34,648 bases of DNA from a virus. The notes beneath the pieces are model-generated. The model was not told the origin of the DNA and made no database searches. It saw only the letters and a list, made by a program, of their open reading frames with translations. The stretch spans positions 1-34,648 of IMG/VR virus record IMGVR_UViG_3300022221_000374, one strand, 5' to 3'. Made by a program: the position numbers and the translations under genes. Shown piece by piece: positions 1-6,829 of this stretch. Positions within the stretch are counted from its first letter, which is position 1, and each line of letters begins with the position of its first letter.

Positions 1-1164
1 GTGCGTTTGGTGAGGGGTGGGCGTAGGCGGTTGTCTTTTGGTGTGTGTAGGGTTGAGGTTGAGGGTTTTGTGGAGGATGCTTTTGTTGTTGATTTTTTGG
101 GGAAGTTTCGTGGGAGGCCGCGTACTGTGCGTGAGTATGGGCGTGGTTTGTGCATGTTTTTTAAGTGGTTGCGTGTTGTCAAGGGGGTGGAGCTTAGTCC
201 TGGGGAGTTTCTGAACGAGCATGTTCGTAGGCGTGGTAGCGACAGTGTTGAGGATAGGCGTTGGGCTTTGAAGCTTGTTTTGGAGTTTAGTCGTGATAAT
301 CCTGTTTTTGCTGGGGCTGCTGACGGGTACAAGTATGGCTTGTTCACTGTTGTTAGGAGTTTTTGTGCGTATCATGAGGCGGATTTGACGAGCAGCAAGG
401 GTGTTTATGGAAGACGTCAGAAGCGCAAGTACAAGCCTAAGCAGTTCAGTGTCGAAGACGCCAGAAAAGTTTTGGGACACCTGAATCAGAGGGACCGGAC
501 GATCTGCCTGGTGATGCTGCAGAGCGGGCAGGGCGTAGGCGAGATCCTGAGGAAGTTCAATCACATACTGTCGTACGTGCAGGGCTGCATCAAAGCGGGA
601 AATGAGCGGATACGGATAGATTTTGACGAGCGCAAGGGCAACGGCTTAAACTACTTCACGTTCATAAGCCGAGACGCTGTCCAGGAGCTGAAGAAATGGT
701 TTGCAATAAGGGAGAAGTGGCTCAAGGGCAAGAAAGACCCGGGCACAATATTCATAACGAACCGTGGAAAGCCATTGACCGTAGGCCTTTTTGAAGTACG
801 CTTCTTCACAATCGTCACGCGAGCCGGACTAAAGAAGGAGCCGTTTTCGCTCGTGCTGCACATGTTTCGTAAACTGTTTAAGACGGAGAGCAGGCCGCCG
901 GAGCGCGGCATAGACCAGGACTGCATAGAGTTCATGATGGGGCACTTGAGCGGAATCGAAAGCATAGGAGGCACGTACGACAAAACACCTGAGCTTTACG
1001 CTGGCGTTATAGAAAGGGAATACGCCAAGCTGGAGCCTTACATTAACATTTACAGCGGAAAAAGTGCAGAAACCGAAGGCTTAGGCATAAGCGAACAAGA
1101 CCTGACAAGCCTCAAACAGCTGCTACAGATGATGAAGGAAGGGAAAGTCAAAATAGAAGCCTAA
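1..1164 (+). CDS. Archaeal-type tyrosine recombinase (integrase)
   Basis: This is a site-specific recombinase expected to integrate and excise the element. The N-terminal half (about residues 25-130) looks like a SAM-like core-binding domain. The C-terminal catalytic half shows the HxxR box (H287-M-F-R290), the later G-H (H315) and a probable nucleophile Y326 in a T-Y-D-K context. A beta-hairpin lysine is plausible in the R-K-G-N stretch near residue 210. The box I arginine is not evident: the S-G-x-R position reads S175-G-Q-G178. The gene begins with GTG at the first base of the window, so a few upstream codons could be missing. About the first 400 bases are extremely G+T rich while the rest is not. 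The final 19 codons are echoed at 2490-2546. The integrase assignment is strong; the catalytic assignments are by eye. Confidence 0.9.
   Translation: MRLVRGGRRRLSFGVCRVEVEGFVEDAFVVDFLGKFRGRPRTVREYGRGLCMFFKWLRVVKGVELSPGEFLNEHVRRRGSDSVEDRRWALKLVLEFSRDNPVFAGAADGYKYGLFTVVRSFCAYHEADLTSSKGVYGRRQKRKYKPKQFSVEDARKVLGHLNQRDRTICLVMLQSGQGVGEILRKFNHILSYVQGCIKAGNERIRIDFDERKGNGLNYFTFISRDAVQELKKWFAIREKWLKGKKDPGTIFITNRGKPLTVGLFEVRFFTIVTRAGLKKEPFSLVLHMFRKLFKTESRPPERGIDQDCIEFMMGHLSGIESIGGTYDKTPELYAGVIEREYAKLEPYINIYSGKSAETEGLGISEQDLTSLKQLLQMMKEGKVKIEA
1108..1164 (+). repeat. Integrase 3'-end repeat, copy A
   Basis: The last 18 codons and the stop of the integrase form the left copy of a 57-bp direct repeat with 2490-2546. 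The copies differ at seven bases counting the stop codon. Five of these are third-position or leucine-synonymous changes, one changes Ala to Thr, and one changes TAA to TAG. Confidence 0.85.
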
Positions 1165-1323
1165 GCAGTTCGAAGCCTGAAGCGACTATGAGATAGAAGC
1201 GTCTGTTTCAATTTTTCTTGCTTTTAACGTTTTGTATGCTGCGTTTTTCGGTGTAGAAAATTCTTTCATAAACTTAAAGAGCACAGTTGAAGGATAAGGT
1301 GTTATTGTACATAGAGGAGAAAG

Positions 1324-1332
1324 GGAGGTGAT
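1324..1332 (+). promoter_or_regulatory. Full-length Shine-Dalgarno site of the dockerin gene
   Basis: GGAGGTGAT lies 7 bases before the ATG at 1340. It matches the whole anti-Shine-Dalgarno tail usual in archaeal 16S rRNA. It fixes the start of the secreted protein and suggests efficient translation. Confidence 0.75.
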
Positions 1333-1339
1333 ATAGATT

Positions 1340-2413
1340 ATGAAAGTAACTCCTTCTGGGTTATTGAACGTTGTCTTGACAACAATGCTTGTGGCTGCGT
1401 TGTTTTTGACATTTGCGAAAGGCCCAATTGAGCCTTATGATCCTTGGGCAGACCCAAACGATGATGGGTATATAGATGTAAAAGACTTACTCAATTTGGC
1501 TCTGCGTTATGGATCATTTGGAGACCCAACAAAGCCAGTAGCATTAGGAAGTTACAATTGGAGTGCAGGCTCATACACTCTGGATATTCCAGGTGAAAGT
1601 GGCGGAAACCTATACATTATGACAGCTGGATACAGACAAGTAACGTTGGGCTTCAAATCTCCTAACTATCTGGATATTACAACAGGGTTCTTTCTAGGCC
1701 GTTATTATGCGTATGTGGACGAGTTCGCCATATCCAAACCAATAGTTTATCCAACGGAAAACACCATGTGGATAGAGCCTTCTGAAGTAGCTTTAAGTGC
1801 GATTTCTGGTCCCTTCGGCATCGTAACCGGCCAAAGATTCAATGTTACAGTTTGGATCAATCTCAATGTAGAATCTATCTGTTGGCAATTCTGGATGCTT
1901 TACGACAAGAGCATATTGACAACCACTGCCGCTGGCTACACTGGAACAGGCGGGACGAGGAGTGACTTCTTCGAAAAATCTGGAACAGCAAACCTGTTTC
2001 CGTTACAACCAAATCTGAACGAGGAATACAATGCCACCCACAACCGTACCAGTCACGGCGAAACATGGAACGAAATGATTCCAGGCAACCCATATGCGAC
2101 CGGCTATGGAAGCCTGTCTTGGGTAGAATTTGAAGTAATTGCAGAACCGCCTCAGGGGCAAGAGATAACCACAATGATTGATATTTCCACTTGTTACAAT
2201 CAACCAAGTCCCCGGACGTATGCCTTGGACCCTAACGGTTACGAGATTCCATTGAGTGAAGTGAAAGACTGTTTGTACACAATTGATTGGAGTCTTTTGG
2301 AATATGACGTGGCGAAAACATATACAATTACCGGACCAGCATTCACCATCAGATTCTACAATCCAAACCTCATCAACGCAACATTGGTAATAGATTATTA
2401 CATGACAACGTGA
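1340..2413 (+). CDS. Secreted protein with dockerin-like EF-hand and cohesin-like region
   Basis: An exported 357-residue protein. Residues 1-26 are a hydrophobic signal peptide or anchor. They are followed at residues 38-49 by a dockerin-type calcium loop (D-x-N-D-D-G-x-I-D-x-x-D) and an amphipathic helix, as in one half of a type I dockerin. Around residues 160-290 a beta-rich stretch with F-N-V-T-V-W and S-x-C-W-Q-F-W-M-L-Y resembles a cohesin domain; this is a weaker call. Several N-x-S/T sequons suit an archaeal surface glycoprotein. The gene has its own strong ribosome-binding site and a T-run terminator. It sits between the integrase and a repeat of the integrase 3' end, so it is probably cargo. 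It could be virion-associated, or displayed on or released from the host. Dockerin-like confidence is good; the cohesin part is tentative. Confidence 0.7.
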   Translation: MKVTPSGLLNVVLTTMLVAALFLTFAKGPIEPYDPWADPNDDGYIDVKDLLNLALRYGSFGDPTKPVALGSYNWSAGSYTLDIPGESGGNLYIMTAGYRQVTLGFKSPNYLDITTGFFLGRYYAYVDEFAISKPIVYPTENTMWIEPSEVALSAISGPFGIVTGQRFNVTVWINLNVESICWQFWMLYDKSILTTTAAGYTGTGGTRSDFFEKSGTANLFPLQPNLNEEYNATHNRTSHGETWNEMIPGNPYATGYGSLSWVEFEVIAEPPQGQEITTMIDISTCYNQPSPRTYALDPNGYEIPLSEVKDCLYTIDWSLLEYDVAKTYTITGPAFTIRFYNPNLINATLVIDYYMTT

Positions 2414-2435
2414 CCCTCATTTCTACTCAATCCTC

Positions 2436-2444
2436 TTTTTTTTT
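2436..2444 (+). terminator. T-run terminator after the dockerin gene
   Basis: Nine consecutive T residues lie 23 bases after the stop codon, the usual archaeal intrinsic termination signal. There is no strong hairpin. Confidence 0.5.
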
Positions 2445-2489
2445 CAGTCGAGTTTCTTAGAGTATTATCCACAAAGGCTTTTCGCTGTT

Positions 2490-2546
2490 AGCCTCAAACA
2501 ATTACTGCAGATGATGAAGGAAGGAAAAGTCAAAATAGAAACCTAG
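2490..2546 (+). pseudogene. Orphan integrase 3' tail (repeat copy B)
   Basis: This stretch encodes the same 17 residues as the integrase C terminus, then Thr and TAG instead of Ala and TAA. Upstream of the AGC codon at 2490 the similarity ends abruptly and no integrase sequence is seen. Differences from copy A are almost entirely synonymous, so this tail probably belonged to a related integrase that evolved under selection before being truncated, rather than being a recent duplication. It overlaps the last codon of the leftward RHH gene. Confidence 0.7.
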
Positions 2547-2935
2547 ACGTCTGGTAGTTTCCATCCTTCTTTACGTTTCTGGCTAACGATCTTTTGCACA
2601 TCTTTCTGTTCTAAGGCAAATTTTATGTGTTCGCAATTGTCGGCATCATCAATATTGCATCTTATACCTGATGGTTTGAAAGTAACGTCAACGACTCGAT
2701 GAAGTTGTCTGTCAAGAATTTTGACTCCATCTTCATCGCAATTAATTTGTTCCATTCGGGGAAGTCGAGTTTCTTTGGCTTTGAGTTCTTCAAGTCGCCT
2801 GCGAGAGGAGTCTTCGAGAAAAGCTGCAATGCTCCTATAACCGAATTGAGGGTTTTCTTTGATAAACTGTTCTATCGCTTCAGCAAACTCGCTTTTGATG
2901 CTTATATTCTTGTAGGCTCTCGCGCTCAAAATCAT
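2543..2935 (-). CDS. RHH regulator with C-terminal Cys/His-containing domain
   Basis: A probable DNA-binding regulator of 130 residues. Residues 8-52 fit a ribbon-helix-helix: a short strand (Y-K-N-I-S-I-K) followed by two helices ending in R-R-R-L-E-E-L. The C-terminal half (residues 66-130) has C93, then C101-x-H103, reminiscent of a SWIM-like zinc site, and ends in K-E-G-W-K-L-P-D-V. An upstream ATG at 2959 would add a leucine-rich octapeptide. I prefer the ATG at 2935 because the RHH strand then starts near the N terminus as is usual, though neither start has a clear ribosome-binding site. It is divergent from another RHH gene and shares a promoter region with candidate operator repeats, which suggests autoregulation or a lysogeny-type switch. 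Confidence 0.75.
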   Translation of the reverse strand: MILSARAYKNISIKSEFAEAIEQFIKENPQFGYRSIAAFLEDSSRRRLEELKAKETRLPRMEQINCDEDGVKILDRQLHRVVDVTFKPSGIRCNIDDADNCEHIKFALEQKDVQKIVSQKRKEGWKLPDV

Positions 2936-2988
2936 CACTAATAGTAACAAAAGCAACATTGCCGCATTTATGCGTTATTCCCTAATTT

Positions 2989-3050
2989 TACATGATTTTT
3001 ACGTGAAATTTTATATACTTATCACGCATCCATACATGATTAATCACGCA
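2989..3050. promoter_or_regulatory. Divergent promoter with repeated operator-like motifs
   Basis: A near-palindromic TATA element (3009-3016, TTTATATA) can serve both RHH genes, placing the rightward start about 25 bases before the ATG at 3063. It is surrounded by direct repeats: TACATGATT at 2989-2997 and 3033-3041, and ATCACGCA at 3021-3028 and 3043-3050. The latter are 22 bp apart, about two helical turns, which suits cooperative RHH dimers. Confidence 0.5.
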
Positions 3051-3062
3051 AAGATGATGTAA

Positions 3063-3239
3063 ATGCAGGGAAAATCAGATTTTAAAAGCATAAGCTTGAA
3101 GACAGAACTGGTAGAAGAAATTGAAGAGTTCATCAAAAATAACAAAAGATACCGGAGTATTGCAGAGTTTGTAAGTGAAGCGGCTCGCCTTCGCCTTGAA
3201 GAATTGCAAAGAATAAAGGAGGCCCCTAATGTCAAATAG
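3063..3239 (+). CDS. Small RHH transcription regulator
   Basis: A 58-residue protein with a complete ribbon-helix-helix fold by eye: strand F-K-S-I-S-L-K, helix from T-E-L-V-E-E-I to I-K-N, a turn at R-Y-R-S, and a second helix from I-A-E-F to L-R-L-E-E-L. It probably binds DNA as a dimer. It is the first gene of the rightward early operon, transcribed from the divergent promoter shared with the leftward RHH gene, and its end overlaps the next microgene. It may be an antitoxin-like or Arc-like repressor. The fold is clear; the target is unknown. Confidence 0.75.
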   Translation: MQGKSDFKSISLKTELVEEIEEFIKNNKRYRSIAEFVSEAARLRLEELQRIKEAPNVK

Positions 3240-3321
3240 GGCTATTTCTGCGGTTTTACATGACTTGGCTGCCGAGTTCCGAAAGCTTCTGAACGAAGCA
3301 AAAAAACGCGTGGAGGCTTAG
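3229..3321 (+). CDS. 30-residue microprotein
   Basis: The ATG at 3229 overlaps the end of the RHH gene and follows AAAGGAGG (3215-3222) by six bases, an excellent ribosome-binding site. The product is a single amphipathic helix-like peptide with an acidic/hydrophobic middle (H-D-L-A-A-E-F) and a basic end (K-K-R-V). No family is recognised. Translational coupling and the strong site are the reasons to call it. Confidence 0.5.
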   Translation: MSNRAISAVLHDLAAEFRKLLNEAKKRVEA

Positions 3322-3322
3322 G

Positions 3323-3421
3323 TTGGCACCATTAGTTTACGATTTCAGGAAAAACCGTGCCATCAAGAAGCGAGGGCCTAAGCGGAAAATTGTGGAAGGA
3401 GAGCAACGTAAGCTTGGCTAA
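3323..3421 (+). CDS. 32-residue basic microprotein with AT-hook-like core
   Basis: The TTG start at 3323 follows GGAGG (3312-3316) by six bases, just after the previous stop. The peptide is strongly basic, with I-K-K-R-G-P-K-R-K in the middle, reminiscent of an AT-hook minor-groove binding core. It overlaps the next gene in another frame. A DNA-binding role is inference from composition only. Confidence 0.4.
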   Translation: MAPLVYDFRKNRAIKKRGPKRKIVEGEQRKLG

Positions 3422-3836
3422 TGTTGCGGAAAAGCCTACGGCTGCTGATCTTGTGATGCTGCCTTACCGTGAAGTGCAATGCGATGATACGTTGCGTGAG
3501 TGGATTCAGGTCCTTCGCTTTGATTTAATTGACAAGCCCAAGCAGCCTCTTCGTGCGCAGTTGCTTCTAGATCGCCGCTACAAACTTAAGAAGAGCCAGA
3601 GCAAGCCTGTGGCCTATTTCCGCATGAGCAGCACTGAACAGTTGATCAAATTGGCGAACACTGCTTTGGCAGTTGCCATAGCCCTAGTCTATTCTGAGCA
3701 GGATCTTCTCGAGCCCACGGACGAGCAGATCCGCAATGTGCTGCGTGGTCATTGGCAGATGGCGCAGCCTGACGTATTAAACGCTGTGAAAACGATTCTC
3801 CGCGACTTGAAACTGCATCGTATGACTTTGGAGTAA
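3414..3836 (+). CDS. Conserved-looking early protein of unknown function
   Basis: A soluble, mostly helical protein of 141 residues, with no transmembrane segment and no motif I recognise. It is rich in charged helices, with a central S-T-E-Q-L-I-K-L-A-N stretch. I chose the TTG at 3414, which overlaps the preceding microgene by eight bases and has AGGAG at 3397-3401, although the spacing is long. A GTG at 3357 with a weak AGGA would add 19 residues that run antagonistically through the microgene frame. It lies in the early operon ahead of a zinc-knuckle protein and the ATPase, so replication or regulation is the likely context. Confidence 0.65.
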   Translation: MANVAEKPTAADLVMLPYREVQCDDTLREWIQVLRFDLIDKPKQPLRAQLLLDRRYKLKKSQSKPVAYFRMSSTEQLIKLANTALAVAIALVYSEQDLLEPTDEQIRNVLRGHWQMAQPDVLNAVKTILRDLKLHRMTLE

Positions 3837-3841
3837 TAACG

Positions 3842-4078
3842 ATGTGTCAGTGTAATCTTTGTGGCCCTATTTCGCATAACGAGGCTGAGTTTGACGTTAG
3901 TTTCGGCAGCCAGGACAGTGAGCTTAAAGTGTGTCGCTGGTGCGAGGAAGATCTAGCTCTTTTTGGCATGCGTTTTAATCAGCTGGTCCGTTTGCCTAAG
4001 CCCGTGAAGTCGCGGCGCATCAGCCTTTCTTTGATTGTTTTGGGGCCTGTTTACACGTTGCTGGAGGCTACGGCGTGA
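3842..4078 (+). CDS. Small zinc-knuckle protein
   Basis: A 78-residue protein with two paired-cysteine knuckles, C-x-C-x-x-C near residues 2-7 and C-R-W-C near residues 31-34, which could bind one zinc. The C-terminal part is basic then hydrophobic. It starts five bases after the preceding stop, and its stop overlaps the GTG of the next gene. Nucleic-acid or protein binding is likely. No specific family is recognised. Confidence 0.6.
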   Translation: MCQCNLCGPISHNEAEFDVSFGSQDSELKVCRWCEEDLALFGMRFNQLVRLPKPVKSRRISLSLIVLGPVYTLLEATA

Positions 4079-4230
4079 TTGCTGTTAGGCGCAAGGTTTT
4101 GGATGATTTGCTTGCTGACTCTGAATGGCGCCATCGCTTCGACCAAGCTGAGTCGACTGCGGAAGTTGAAGGTGTCATCGTGGATTATTGTCGGGCTAAA
4201 GGAATCAAAATCGTGGAGATAAGAACGTGA
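4075..4230 (+). CDS. 51-residue early protein
   Basis: The GTG at 4075 overlaps the previous stop and follows TGGAGG (4062-4067) by seven bases. The stop overlaps the GTG of the ATPase gene. The protein is charged and helical (L-D-D-L-L, W-R-H-R-F, V-E-G-V-I-V-D-Y) with no recognised domain. The overlapping start and stop on both sides make a real, coupled gene likely, perhaps an accessory of the ATPase. Confidence 0.6.
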   Translation: MIAVRRKVLDDLLADSEWRHRFDQAESTAEVEGVIVDYCRAKGIKIVEIRT

Positions 4231-5741
4231 AGTTGCGTTTGAGTTCTGATTTTGCAGTCGACACTGACGCTTACAAGCGTGAGGGCTTACGCTTTAGTAT
4301 ATTAGCTATGAGTGGCCATGGCAAGAGCAATGCTGCTGCTGACATTGTTGAAGACGTCCTGGTTAATCACGCTCAAGTAATCATAATTGAGCCTATTCCC
4401 GAGTGGCATACGCTCAAAGCGCGCTATAACAATGTTGTCGTGATAGGTGGTCCTTATCAAGACTTGCCTTTAGAGTCGGCTTTCGCTCACGAATATGTTA
4501 AGGCTGCTTTGGAGAAGGGCATAAGCCTCGTAGTAAACGTCAGCGACATTGAAGATGATGCGGACCAGGTTAAGTTTGTTTCAAATTTTCTGTGGAATCT
4601 TTATCGTCTCGAGCAGAAGTATCGCCGCGTGCTCTTCCTGGTTCTCGAAGAAGCAGATATATGGGCTCCTCAAAATTGGGATGCTACAACCAAGCAAAGC
4701 CTCTCGAGAGTAAGCCTGATCGCGAAGCATGGCCGCAAAATCGGCGTCTTCCCAATTCTTATCAGCCAACGCCCAGCAGATCTGCACAAGAGCCCTCTAA
4801 GTCAGTGTAACATTAATCTTTTCGGCAAATTCACCAGCCCAGCAGACCTGAACCCTAAAACCGGCATAATGTACGTGGTAAAGAAGCTTCATTTGGCAAT
4901 AACGGAAGAGCAGATTATGAAACTTGAGACTGGGCAGTTTGTTGTTTCGGACAAAGCCGGAGTACATACAGTTGCGGTTCGCAAGCGCTTATGCCCTCAC
5001 GGCGCCGACACTCCACTTATCGAAGCTAAGCCTTTCACAGCTGACCTTTCCCATGCCCTAGGTGGTTTGCGTGATGAAATAGCGAAGGCCATAGCAGCCA
5101 AGAAAGATGAAGAGTCAGCGGTTAAGCGTCTCGAGAAAGAACGCGACAACCTGAAGCAGCAAGTTCGCGAGCTCCAGGAGAAGGCGAACATCAAACTTTC
5201 AGTCAAAGAGATGCTAACAAACGACAATGAGGTCGCGGGTTCGAATCCCGCCCGAGAGGATGTTGATGTTGGAGAGCTGAAGCATGAAATTCTGAGTCTA
5301 CGTGGTCAAGTGGAGACAGGAAAAGAAACGATTGAGACGCTTAGGAAGCAGGTTGCAGCTGTCGATAAGATTCGTGAGGGCATTAAGGACCTTGGGCTTA
5401 TGCCTACGCCTATATCTACTCAGATACCTGCAGATAGCAGACAGGTCGGTTTGCAGTCTACTACGACTATCGTTGACGTGTTGCCTGCAGAGAAGTTCGT
5501 AACCATAAACACTGACACTGTTCCCGGTAAAGTCCTTGCGGTTGCTAAGAAAGGCAAGCTTGACAGCTATGTAAGACTCGGAGATATCGTCAAAGCTATC
5601 CAAGAAGAACGCTGGAACGCAAGCTCTCAACAAGTCAACAATGCTTTAAACGACATGGTGAAAGACGGCTTAATCGCGAAGAAGCACACGGACCGCAACT
5701 ATTTCTGCCTAGCCCAAGGCGTCAGATTCAAGGAGAGCTAA
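4227..5741 (+). CDS. HerA/FtsK-superfamily ATPase with coiled coil and winged-helix tail
   Basis: A predicted DNA-translocating P-loop ATPase of 504 residues. The Walker A motif is at residues 27-34 (A-M-S-G-H-G-K-S). The Walker B strand is at 135-142 and ends in E-E. An H-G-R-K-I-G-V-F-P-I-L-I-S-Q-R segment at 168-182 is typical of HerA/DUF87 proteins. The region from about 285 to 380 is coiled coil, and residues 435-500 look like a winged helix. Residues 336-343 (V-A-G-S-N-P-A-R) are encoded by a tRNA T-arm sequence that sits between two coiled-coil stretches. In this early operon it may act in replication, partition or conjugative-type transfer. It could also be an unusual packaging motor, since no terminase is visible. 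The ATPase assignment is firm; the role is inferred. Confidence 0.85.
   Translation: MKLRLSSDFAVDTDAYKREGLRFSILAMSGHGKSNAAADIVEDVLVNHAQVIIIEPIPEWHTLKARYNNVVVIGGPYQDLPLESAFAHEYVKAALEKGISLVVNVSDIEDDADQVKFVSNFLWNLYRLEQKYRRVLFLVLEEADIWAPQNWDATTKQSLSRVSLIAKHGRKIGVFPILISQRPADLHKSPLSQCNINLFGKFTSPADLNPKTGIMYVVKKLHLAITEEQIMKLETGQFVVSDKAGVHTVAVRKRLCPHGADTPLIEAKPFTADLSHALGGLRDEIAKAIAAKKDEESAVKRLEKERDNLKQQVRELQEKANIKLSVKEMLTNDNEVAGSNPAREDVDVGELKHEILSLRGQVETGKETIETLRKQVAAVDKIREGIKDLGLMPTPISTQIPADSRQVGLQSTTTIVDVLPAEKFVTINTDTVPGKVLAVAKKGKLDSYVRLGDIVKAIQEERWNASSQQVNNALNDMVKDGLIAKKHTDRNYFCLAQGVRFKES
5235..5260 (+). other. tRNA T-arm-like sequence inside the ATPase gene (candidate att core)
   Basis: GCGGG-TTCGAAT-CCCGC (5235-5251) forms a perfect five-pair T stem with the canonical seven-base T loop. 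It is followed by seven bases (CCGAGAG) in the position of an acceptor 3' strand. No other tRNA part is nearby. The sequence is translated in frame without interruption. A tRNA 3' end carried on a virus is the classic form of an attP site, but here it lies about 4 kb from the integrase gene. Confidence 0.55.
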
Positions 5742-5743
5742 TC

Positions 5744-5926
5744 ATGTCAAACTCTAACTTGATAAAGGAAGGCCATGGATTAACTGATGTTTCTTGTGAG
5801 CATGGTAGCCGCTGGATTTGGTGGCCTGGTCCAGACAGAAAAGGGAAATGGGAACAAGTTGTTTGGGCTTGTGACTGTGACTGCTCAGATCCGCCGCGAC
5901 CATTCAAGAAGCCTCAAATAAAATAG
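5744..5926 (+). CDS. Small Cys/Trp-rich protein
   Basis: A 60-residue protein starting two bases after the ATPase stop, with AAGGAG (5730-5735) eight bases upstream of the ATG. It has one cysteine near residue 18 and a cluster W-A-C-D-C-D-C near residues 41-47, plus several tryptophans. A small metal-binding domain is plausible. The next gene starts immediately after its stop. No family is recognised. Confidence 0.6.
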   Translation: MSNSNLIKEGHGLTDVSCEHGSRWIWWPGPDRKGKWEQVVWACDCDCSDPPRPFKKPQIK

Positions 5927-6829
5927 GTGATTCTGTCTTTGGCTCAGGCGCCCAAGCCTAGAAGTAAAAAGGTTTGTGTTTCAAAGTCAAAAGTCAAATT
6001 TTACTTCAGTACTGTTCGCACTCGAGTTATTCCTATTCTTAAGCGTGTTGAGGTTGGCGATTACCCAGCCAAGATAGGGCGAATATACGGATGGAGCAAA
6101 CAGCATGTTAGTTACTATCTCAAGAAGCTTCAAAAAGCTGGTTTAGTGAAGAGAAAGGTCCGGACAAACGTTGTTTTCTACGAGCTCACAAGTAAGGGTA
6201 AAAAACTTCTCGTGTCATGTGAGGGTGTCGTTTTTGGCAGTGGCGTGTATCGTTTGCATAGGTGTATGGTTAGGTTCCGAATTGCTAGTGAGGGTGTTTT
6301 GCCTGGGGATTTTAGGCGTGTTGAGATGGTGAATTGGACGGCTTTGTTGGGTTTGGAGTGCGGTGTTAAGGTTAGGCATACGAGTAGCAGTTGGATTGTG
6401 CATGTTGAGACTTTGTATGGGCGTCATCCTGGTGAGTTGTTTGTTTTGGCGAAGAATCTTGCTGATCGCGTGGCTAAGTCGTTGATGCTGAAGTATGGCT
6501 GCAAGCTTAGTGAAGGCGAGATCTGTCGAGGTTACGAGTTAGGTGTTGACGATCCGGTGGCTCAGCTGCTCAGCAGGTATTTCACAGTTAGCACGGGCAA
6601 GCGGAAGATGGACCACAGTCCTGGAGAGTTGGAAGGCGAAATTGACCATCTTAGCCGAGACTCTGCAATCGAATATTTGCTTATGCCTGAGCGTGTGAAG
6701 GCTTTAGAGGGCAAGGTTGAAGCTATGAATACTAACTTGGAAGAGCTCACTAGCGCCTTGCAGAAGCTTTTCAGTATTGAGCGGCAGCAGCTTGAGGGCC
6801 AGAGGAGCATGCAGGATTATGTGGCTTAG
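5927..6829 (+). CDS. Winged-helix DNA-binding protein with C-terminal coiled coil
   Basis: A 300-residue protein. Residues about 35-95 form a MarR/ArsR-like winged helix: I-Y-G-W-S-K-Q-H-V-S-Y-Y-L-K-K-L recognition helix, then the wing and L-T-S-K-G-K-K-L-L. The middle (100-230) is an unassigned mixed domain. Residues 250-295 are a leucine-rich coiled coil likely used for dimerisation. It ends the early operon, starting at a GTG directly after the preceding stop. About 6230-6440 of the gene is markedly G+T rich compared with its ends. It could be an origin-binding or regulatory protein; no specific family is recognised. Confidence 0.7.
   Translation: MILSLAQAPKPRSKKVCVSKSKVKFYFSTVRTRVIPILKRVEVGDYPAKIGRIYGWSKQHVSYYLKKLQKAGLVKRKVRTNVVFYELTSKGKKLLVSCEGVVFGSGVYRLHRCMVRFRIASEGVLPGDFRRVEMVNWTALLGLECGVKVRHTSSSWIVHVETLYGRHPGELFVLAKNLADRVAKSLMLKYGCKLSEGEICRGYELGVDDPVAQLLSRYFTVSTGKRKMDHSPGELEGEIDHLSRDSAIEYLLMPERVKALEGKVEAMNTNLEELTSALQKLFSIERQQLEGQRSMQDYVA

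Noticed and set aside
5231-5260. A complete tRNA gene inside the ATPase gene
   Set aside because: Only the T arm and an acceptor-like strand are present; there is no D arm, anticodon arm or 5' acceptor strand upstream.
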